Shown here piece after piece: positions 6,245-9,707 of a stretch of 9,707 nt of DNA. Position 1 is the first letter of the stretch; the number at the start of each line of letters is the position of its first letter. The stretch is from assembly GCA_017555465.1 (NCBI GenBank), contig JAFZGH010000309.1, positions 1 through 9,707 of the forward strand, read 5' to 3'. The notes beneath the pieces are model-generated. The model saw only the letters and a program-made list of their open reading frames with translations. It ran no database searches and was not told the DNA's origin. The DNA is from Akkermansia sp. (GTDB lineage: Bacteria; Verrucomicrobiota; Verrucomicrobiia; Verrucomicrobiales; Akkermansiaceae). The translations under genes and the position numbers were made by a program.

Positions 6245-6323
6245 GGAATGAGTATCAGCTCACTGCCCACATGTGTCCCAAAGTTTCATTAGGACTGCTT
6301 TCAAATTCTTGTAGCACAGCTAA

Positions 6324-6351
6324 TTGACAATACGCTGCTGAATTGTAATTT
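6324..6351 (+). promoter_or_regulatory. Promoter-like sequence inside the repeat element
   Basis: A perfect TTGACA (6324-6329), a 16-nt spacer and TAATTT (6346-6351). Transcription would start near 6358, just before the first hairpin. The -10 is weak, so this is a candidate only. Confidence 0.35.
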
Positions 6352-6363
6352 ATCGAACTATCA

Positions 6364-6384
6364 TCGTGGGCGAATGCCCGACGA
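6364..6384. repeat. Bulged hairpin at the left of the element
   Basis: TCGT+GGGC (6364-6371) pairs with GCCC-G-ACGA (6376-6384) around a GAAT loop, 8 bp with one bulged G. It differs in sequence from the four repeated modules that follow. Confidence 0.45.
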
Positions 6385-6389
6385 GTTTT

Positions 6390-6413
6390 GAGCCCGCGCA
6401 AGCGGGTGAAAGA
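6390..6413 (-). repeat. REP-like hairpin module, copy 1 (reverse orientation)
   Basis: GAGCCCGC, a GCAA loop, then GCGGGTGA. The stem is CCCGC (6393-6397) with GCGGG (6402-6406), closed by a GNRA-type tetraloop. It has the same frame of constant bases (GAGCCC ... GGGTGA) as copy 2, but different inner pairs. Confidence 0.6.
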
Positions 6414-6419
6414 TGAAAG

Positions 6420-6481
6420 GCAGGGGTAAGCCCGCGACCTGGGTGGGCGTAGCCGTAGCCCCCAGCGGGCGCAGCCCCTGC
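6420..6481. repeat. 62-nt compound stem-loop
   Basis: GCAGGGG (6420-6426) pairs with CCCCTGC (6475-6481). After a small internal loop GCCCGC (6430-6435) pairs with GCGGGC (6465-6470), and within that CTGGG can pair with CCCAG. The tip contains a tandem CGTAGC CGTAGC. This is the largest and most GC-rich structure in the block and separates module copies 1 and 2. Confidence 0.6.
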
Positions 6482-6501
6482 TAGCCCCGAAAATTTTACT
6501 G

Positions 6502-6524
6502 GAGCCCATGAAATGGGTGACGGA
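6502..6524 (-). repeat. REP-like hairpin module, copy 2 (reverse orientation)
   Basis: GAGCCCAT, a GAA loop, then ATGGGTGACGGA. The stem is CCCAT (6505-6509) with ATGGG (6513-6517). Read on the reverse strand it aligns with copies 3 and 4 as TCYGTCRCCC ... GGGCT. Confidence 0.65.
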
Positions 6525-6553
6525 ATTGGTTGCAACACAATGATTCCACGCTT

Positions 6554-6579
6554 TCTGTCGCCCGTTATCACGGGCTCTG
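6554..6579 (+). repeat. REP-like hairpin module, copy 3 (forward orientation)
   Basis: TCTGTCGCCCGT, a TATC loop, then ACGGGCTCTG. The stem is GCCCGT (6560-6565) with ACGGGC (6570-6575). A T-tract (6585-6592, eight T) follows after a short GC-poor spacer, so in the forward direction this copy could act as a weak terminator. Confidence 0.68.
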
Positions 6580-6621
6580 GTTTGTTTTTTTTGAGGAAGC
6601 AGGCGCTGCGCGTGCCTAACC

Positions 6622-6647
6622 TCTGTCGCCCACTACCGTGGGCTATG
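6622..6647 (+). repeat. REP-like hairpin module, copy 4 (forward orientation)
   Basis: TCTGTCGCCCAC, a TACC loop, then GTGGGCTATG. The stem is GCCCAC (6628-6633) with GTGGGC (6638-6643). Compared with copy 3, both inner pairs are changed (GT/AC to AC/GT) with pairing retained, while the flanks stay the same. Confidence 0.68.
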
Positions 6648-6775
6648 AATTCCGCTCGCTTCCGTCTTCGCTAAAGCTTCGCCGTGACAGGACGCTCGCC
6701 GACAAATTACAATCTACGAAACTTTGGGATACGTATGCTCGCTGCCGGTATCTGCTGAAAATCAGAACCTGCGGT

Positions 6776-7132
6776 TTATCCTTCCTGGTTGGGCAGGGAG
6801 ATGCTCTGCTGTGTTGTCTGTTCGGGCAGAATCTGTTCTGGTTTTTCTGCAAACCACCAATAGTATGCCGCAATGCAGACATAGAGCGGCGTGAGAATAT
6901 AGCCGGCCCAATTCACCAGCGTGCCGATAATAGTCCAGCGGGTCACCAGGGACAGGCCGAGAACCACCACGCTGATGAGCACCGCCACCACGGTAATGAA
7001 GATGCTTCCTGCCACATCGTGCGGCTCGGTGAACACATAATTCATGATAGCCGGCACGACACCCAGCATCAGGGATGCGCCGAAGGAATCCCAGCTGTTA
7101 AACGCGTTGTAATCCACCACATGTCTGCTCAT
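6776..7132 (-). CDS. Small three-helix membrane protein, unknown function
   Basis: A 118-residue protein from the ATG at 7132-7130. Hydrophobic segments lie at about residues 17-36 (FGASLMLGVVPAIMNYVF), 40-62 (VAGSIFITVVAVLISVVVLGLSLV) and 66-91 (TIIGTLVNWAGYILTPLYVCIAAYYWW), with a polar C-terminus (EKPEQILPEQTTQQ). It is thus a probable integral inner-membrane protein; I do not recognise the family. The reading frame is open to 7246, but the extra 38 residues would start upstream of the inferred promoter and are not membrane-protein-like, so 7132 is chosen. A near-consensus promoter lies 8 nt before the ATG. It is divergent from the DEAD-box helicase gene. The hairpin-rich element begins about 45 nt beyond its stop codon. 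Confidence 0.78.
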   Translation of the reverse strand: MSRHVVDYNAFNSWDSFGASLMLGVVPAIMNYVFTEPHDVAGSIFITVVAVLISVVVLGLSLVTRWTIIGTLVNWAGYILTPLYVCIAAYYWWFAEKPEQILPEQTTQQSISLPNQEG

Positions 7133-7140
7133 GCACAGGC

Positions 7141-7169
7141 AGTATAACCCGCCGCCAGGTGCATGGCAA
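7141..7169 (-). promoter_or_regulatory. Promoter of the small membrane protein gene
   Basis: On the reverse strand TTGCCA (7169-7164), a 17-nt spacer and TATACT (7146-7141). Only 8 nt separate the -10 box from the ATG, so the leader would be about 0-2 nt. Confidence 0.65.
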
Positions 7170-7220
7170 TTCCTTTTTGCATCAACCCGGAAGATAGTGT
7201 GTTCACACGGAAAAATTTTC

Positions 7221-7249
7221 TTTACAATTTCCGCTGTTTCAGGCATTCT
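7221..7249 (+). promoter_or_regulatory. Promoter of the DEAD-box helicase gene
   Basis: TTTACA (7221-7226), a 17-nt spacer and CATTCT (7244-7249). The ATG is 11 nt further, so the leader is about 4-5 nt. The 13 bases 7245-7257 match 2301-2313 of the rpoA promoter at 12 positions. Confidence 0.55.
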
Positions 7250-7260
7250 CTGCGCCGTCT

Positions 7261-9078
7261 ATGTCATTCTCAGAACTTGGTATTTGCCCGGAGATTCTGG
7301 AGGCCATTGAGGTGCTCGGTTTCGAAACTCCCTCTCCCATTCAGGAAGCAGCCATTCCCCCGGCGCTGGACGGCGCTGATATTCTCGGCCTTTCCCATAC
7401 CGGTTCGGGTAAGACACTGGCCTTTTCCATCCCCGCGCTGGAGAGCATTGACCCCACTCTGCGAGAGGTTCAGGTGCTCTGCCTGGCCCCCACCCGCGAG
7501 CTGGCCGTGCAGATTTGCCGTGAGGTGGATAAGCTGGCCATGTTCCTGGATGGCGTTTCCGCCGTGCCGATTTATGGCGGTGCCTCCTTTGGCCCGCAGC
7601 TGGCAGCGCTGAAGCGTGGGGTGCAGTTTGTGGTGGGTACGCCCGGCCGCGTCATCGACCTCATGGAACAGGGCGAACTGAAGGCCGATAACATCTCCAT
7701 GCTCATTCTTGATGAGGCAGATGAGATGCTCGACATGGGCTTCCAGGAGGATATTGACCGAGTGGTGGCGCTGCTGCCGGAAAATCGCCAGACGCTGCTG
7801 TTCTCTGCCACGATGTCTGCCGCCATCCGCAAGCTTGTGGCTTCTGTGGCCAATGAACCGCAGGAAATTGCCATCGAGCGTCCGCAGCTCACCGTGCCTA
7901 CCTGCGAGCAGGTGGTGTATGAGGTGGTGTTTTCCTCCCGTATTGAGGTGCTCAGCCGCCTGATTGAAATGGGGCGCATGAAGCGCGGCCTTGTGTTTGC
8001 CAATACCAAGCGCGTGGTGGATGATGTGGTGGATGGCCTGCTGGCGCGTGGTTATGCAGTTGACCGCCTGCATGGCGACATGCCGCAGACTCTGCGTGAA
8101 CGCGTCATGGATTCCTTCCGTAAGGGGAATCTCACCGTGCTGGTGGCCACTGATATTGCCGCCCGTGGGCTGGATATTGATGATGTGGATACCGTGGTGA
8201 ATTTCGAGTTGCCCCGTGACCCGGAGGACTATGTGCACCGCATCGGCCGCACTGCTCGCGCTGGGCGCAAGGGCAGGGCTGTATCCTTCATCGGCCGCCG
8301 CGATTTCTCCCTGCTGGCTCGCCTGGAACGCTTTGTGGGCGTGCGCATGCAGCGCGAAAAAGTGATGACCGGGGTGCAGGTGGAGGAAGTACGCCGCGAA
8401 TCCCTGGTGGATGAAATCCTGGAGACCGCTGCCACGGCCACCGAACTGCCGGAGGAATTGAATGATATTGACCTGCCGGCCGAGCAGCTGCTGGCGGCCA
8501 TGTTTAATCTGCTGGTGTCCAAGACCAGCCGGGAACTGCAGCCCATCCCGGAGGACAGACCCAGCAAGTTCTCCCGCTCTGCCCGCCCGGCAGATGATGA
8601 ATGCGCCCCGGTGGAGAAGGGTAACGACTGGAGCAGTCTGCAGCAGAGCGTCACACTCTTCATGAATGGCGGTAAGCTTCTGGGCCTGCGTCCCAAGGAT
8701 ATTGCCGGTCTTTTCTACAACGAAGGCGGTGCGCCCAAGGGCTCTGTGGGTGATATTCGCCTGTTCCTCAAGCATACGCTCATCGAGGTTTCTCCCGAGA
8801 TTGCACCCCAGCTCATTGAGCGCCTGGGAACTTGCAATATCTGCGGTTACGAGGTGAATGTACGCGAGGACAAGGGACGCCCGCAGGGTGGCAATGCGCC
8901 CTATGAACGCGAATTCCGCCCCCGCGAGCGCGAACGCCGCGGCGCTTCTTACGCCGGCCGGGGCAACAGCAACTTCCGCCGCGACCGCGAAGACCGCCGC
9001 GATTCCCGTGAGCGGGGTGGCAAGTCCGAACGCGTGTTCTACGACAAGTTCAGTCGTCGTCCCCGCCGCCGCGATTGA
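7261..9078 (+). CDS. DEAD-box ATP-dependent RNA helicase with DbpA-type RNA-binding domain
   Basis: A 605-residue helicase that unwinds RNA in the cytosol, of the DeaD/CsdA-DbpA kind active in ribosome assembly and cold adaptation. Motifs in order: Q motif FSELGICPEILEAIEVLGFETPSPIQ (in part, ends at Q28), motif I SHTGSGKT (45-52), PTREL (77-81), TPGR, DEAD (151-154), SAT (182-184), a second RecA domain with VATDIAARGLD and HRIGRTARAGR (326-336). A linker of about 110 residues leads to a DbpA-type RRM-like domain at about 465-535 (FMNGGKLLGLRPKDIAGLFYN ... VGDIRLF). That domain contains a CNIC pair of cysteines (525-528). The last 65 residues are an Arg/Glu/Gly-rich basic tail, typical of non-specific RNA binding. 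DbpA itself targets 23S rRNA hairpin 92; whether this protein does cannot be told. The gene is monocistronic and convergent with the next one. Confidence 0.96.
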   Translation: MSFSELGICPEILEAIEVLGFETPSPIQEAAIPPALDGADILGLSHTGSGKTLAFSIPALESIDPTLREVQVLCLAPTRELAVQICREVDKLAMFLDGVSAVPIYGGASFGPQLAALKRGVQFVVGTPGRVIDLMEQGELKADNISMLILDEADEMLDMGFQEDIDRVVALLPENRQTLLFSATMSAAIRKLVASVANEPQEIAIERPQLTVPTCEQVVYEVVFSSRIEVLSRLIEMGRMKRGLVFANTKRVVDDVVDGLLARGYAVDRLHGDMPQTLRERVMDSFRKGNLTVLVATDIAARGLDIDDVDTVVNFELPRDPEDYVHRIGRTARAGRKGRAVSFIGRRDFSLLARLERFVGVRMQREKVMTGVQVEEVRRESLVDEILETAATATELPEELNDIDLPAEQLLAAMFNLLVSKTSRELQPIPEDRPSKFSRSARPADDECAPVEKGNDWSSLQQSVTLFMNGGKLLGLRPKDIAGLFYNEGGAPKGSVGDIRLFLKHTLIEVSPEIAPQLIERLGTCNICGYEVNVREDKGRPQGGNAPYEREFRPRERERRGASYAGRGNSNFRRDREDRRDSRERGGKSERVFYDKFSRRPRRRD

Positions 9079-9102
9079 TGTTTTTTCAGTCGTTTGAATG
9101 GA

Positions 9103-9707
9103 TTACTTTGCCTGGCCTTTGCGCCAGGCAAAATACTTTATGCTCCAGGAGATGATGGAGTAAAGGGCAATTCCTCCGAAGATGAGGGCGATGTCGACGC
9201 CATCAGAAGTACCTTGCTTGTAGCGGGTGGTGAGGTAAATAACCGCAATGAGCAGCACGATAACCGGCATGCAGCCCAGGGTGGGGCATTCGTCGGGTGT
9301 TTCTTCCGTTTCCGGCGCCGGGGCATCCGGCAGGTGCGGCCGGATGAGGGCGGCCAGCTCGTGAACATGGTCGACAAAGAGAAATCCCTGCGGTATGAGC
9401 TGAATCCCGTGTCTTCCGTGGTGTTCCTCATGCCCCATGATGATATCGCCCCGCCCATGGCGGTATTCTCGCACCTCTTTGATTAAATCGTGCGCCAGCG
9501 GAAAGCTCCTGCATGTGCGGTGGCGGCGGAGCATTGAGGGCCGCAGCACGATGGCGCGCTGATTGGTGAGCGCATACACCGTTCGGCGGTCGTTTTCCCG
9601 CTCCCACCAGGGGCTGATGATGAACCCGATGCCGATGAGGTAAAAGGGTAGCAGCCCCAGGAAAAGGAGCAGAAAGGCTGGCTTTTCGATGATTTTCTCC
9701 AGCGTGG
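9103..9707 (-). CDS. Membrane protein with bacterial PH-like segment (5' end outside window)
   Basis: The frame stays open from the stop at 9103 to the window edge, about 201 residues; a GTG at 9579 is only an internal codon, not the start. The visible N-terminal part has a long hydrophobic stretch (FLLLFLGLLPFYLIGIGFIISPWW), then ENDRRTVYALTNQRAIVLRP, the typical first strand of small bacterial PH (bPH) domains, and later GRGDIIMG and a GFLFVDHVHELAALIR segment that fits its end. After a Pro/Glu linker come two more hydrophobic segments (MPVIVLLIAVIYLTT and IALIFGGIALYSIISWSI) and a basic end. It is therefore a polytopic membrane protein with a cytoplasmic PH-like domain; function unknown. 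It is convergent with the helicase gene, 24 nt apart. Confidence 0.8.
   Translation of the reverse strand, partial: TLEKIIEKPAFLLLFLGLLPFYLIGIGFIISPWWERENDRRTVYALTNQRAIVLRPSMLRRHRTCRSFPLAHDLIKEVREYRHGRGDIIMGHEEHHGRHGIQLIPQGFLFVDHVHELAALIRPHLPDAPAPETEETPDECPTLGCMPVIVLLIAVIYLTTRYKQGTSDGVDIALIFGGIALYSIISWSIKYFAWRKGQAK
9107..9132. terminator. Hairpin between convergent genes, inside the 3' end of the PH-like gene
   Basis: TTTGCCTGGC (9107-9116) pairs perfectly with GCCAGGCAAA (9123-9132) across a 6-nt loop. It lies 28 nt after the helicase stop and within the last codons of the opposite gene. A T run (9081-9086) is before, not after, the stem. It probably stops helicase transcription from running into the opposite gene, but the downstream tract is only moderately T-rich. 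Confidence 0.5.

Larger units (their letters stand above)
6276..6729. repeat. Hairpin-rich non-coding repeat element with inverted ends
   Basis: A 454-bp block without a credible gene. It starts with TCCCAAAGTTTC (6276-6287) and ends with its exact reverse complement (6718-6729). An inner pair, ATTGTAATTTATCG (6342-6355) and the reverse complement of 6700-6713, matches at 13 of 14 positions. Inside are four related short hairpins, a 62-nt compound stem-loop and a T-tract. This is the build of a non-autonomous repeat (REP/BIME-like or MITE-like). No clear target-site duplication is seen at the outer ends, and no transposase or RAYT gene is present. Whether other copies exist in the genome cannot be told from one window. 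Confidence 0.6.

Noticed and set aside
6255..6571. Two short reverse-strand open frames within the hairpin block
   Set aside because: They run through the inverted repeats and stems, with Arg/Gly/Ser-rich translations expected from structured GC-rich DNA; no start signal or family match.
6390..6647. CRISPR array
   Set aside because: Repeats are short hairpins in both orientations with unequal spacing and constant flanks; no regular spacer-repeat pattern and no cas genes.
6638..7147. Forward open frame of 169 codons
   Set aside because: It covers the small membrane protein gene in antisense and part of the repeat; the reverse frame has three clear membrane segments and a good promoter, this one has neither.
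7270..8775. Reverse-strand open frame of 501 codons across the helicase gene
   Set aside because: Shadow of the DEAD-box helicase: rich in His, Gln and Gly, with no motif, and all helicase motifs are intact on the + strand.
1..9707. tRNA or rRNA genes
   Set aside because: No cloverleaf with a T-loop GTTCRANYC and acceptor pairing, and no conserved rRNA segments, were seen on either strand by eye.

Overview
The window looks like a chromosomal housekeeping segment from a member of the Verrucomicrobiota, probably close to the Akkermansia lineage. The basis is an RNA polymerase alpha subunit with an acidic C-terminal tail, moderately high GC, very biased codon use in rpoA/rplQ, and genes that almost never carry a usable Shine-Dalgarno site. 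The lineage is inferred from general resemblance; no search was possible.

Layout. 1-458 (-): 5' part of a MoxR-type AAA+ ATPase. 625-1017 (-): DUF805 membrane protein, followed by its own terminator. 1152-2204 (+): two-gene unit, a DOMON/CBM9-like protein directly abutting a YbaK-type Cys-tRNA(Pro) deacylase, ended by a hairpin. 2277-4083 (+): rpoA-rplQ transcription unit with its own promoter, a foldable leader of about 97 nt and a strong terminator. 4114-5413 (+): fmt followed at 7 nt by a small ribbon-helix-helix protein, then a terminator. 5471-6202 (-): unrecognised putative lipoprotein. 6276-6729: non-coding block full of hairpins. 6776-7132 (-): small three-helix membrane protein. 7261-9078 (+): DEAD-box RNA helicase with a DbpA-type C-terminal domain. 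9103-9707 (-): membrane protein with a bacterial PH-like segment, cut by the window end.

Many genes belong to gene expression: RNA polymerase alpha, ribosomal protein L17, initiator tRNA formylation, mischarged-tRNA editing and RNA remodelling. They are split into short units that each appear to have a sigma70-like promoter with a 16-17 nt spacer. In several units the -10 box lies only 6-11 nt before the start codon, so the mRNAs would be leaderless or nearly so.

The most unusual stretch is 6276-6729. It holds four copies of one hairpin module, two in each orientation, whose stem bases change in compensating pairs. It also holds a larger 62-nt compound stem-loop, is bounded by inverted repeats, and has a promoter-like sequence near its left end and a T-tract after the third hairpin. 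It looks like a REP/BIME-like or MITE-like mobile repeat that might be transcribed. No transposase or RAYT gene is in the window.
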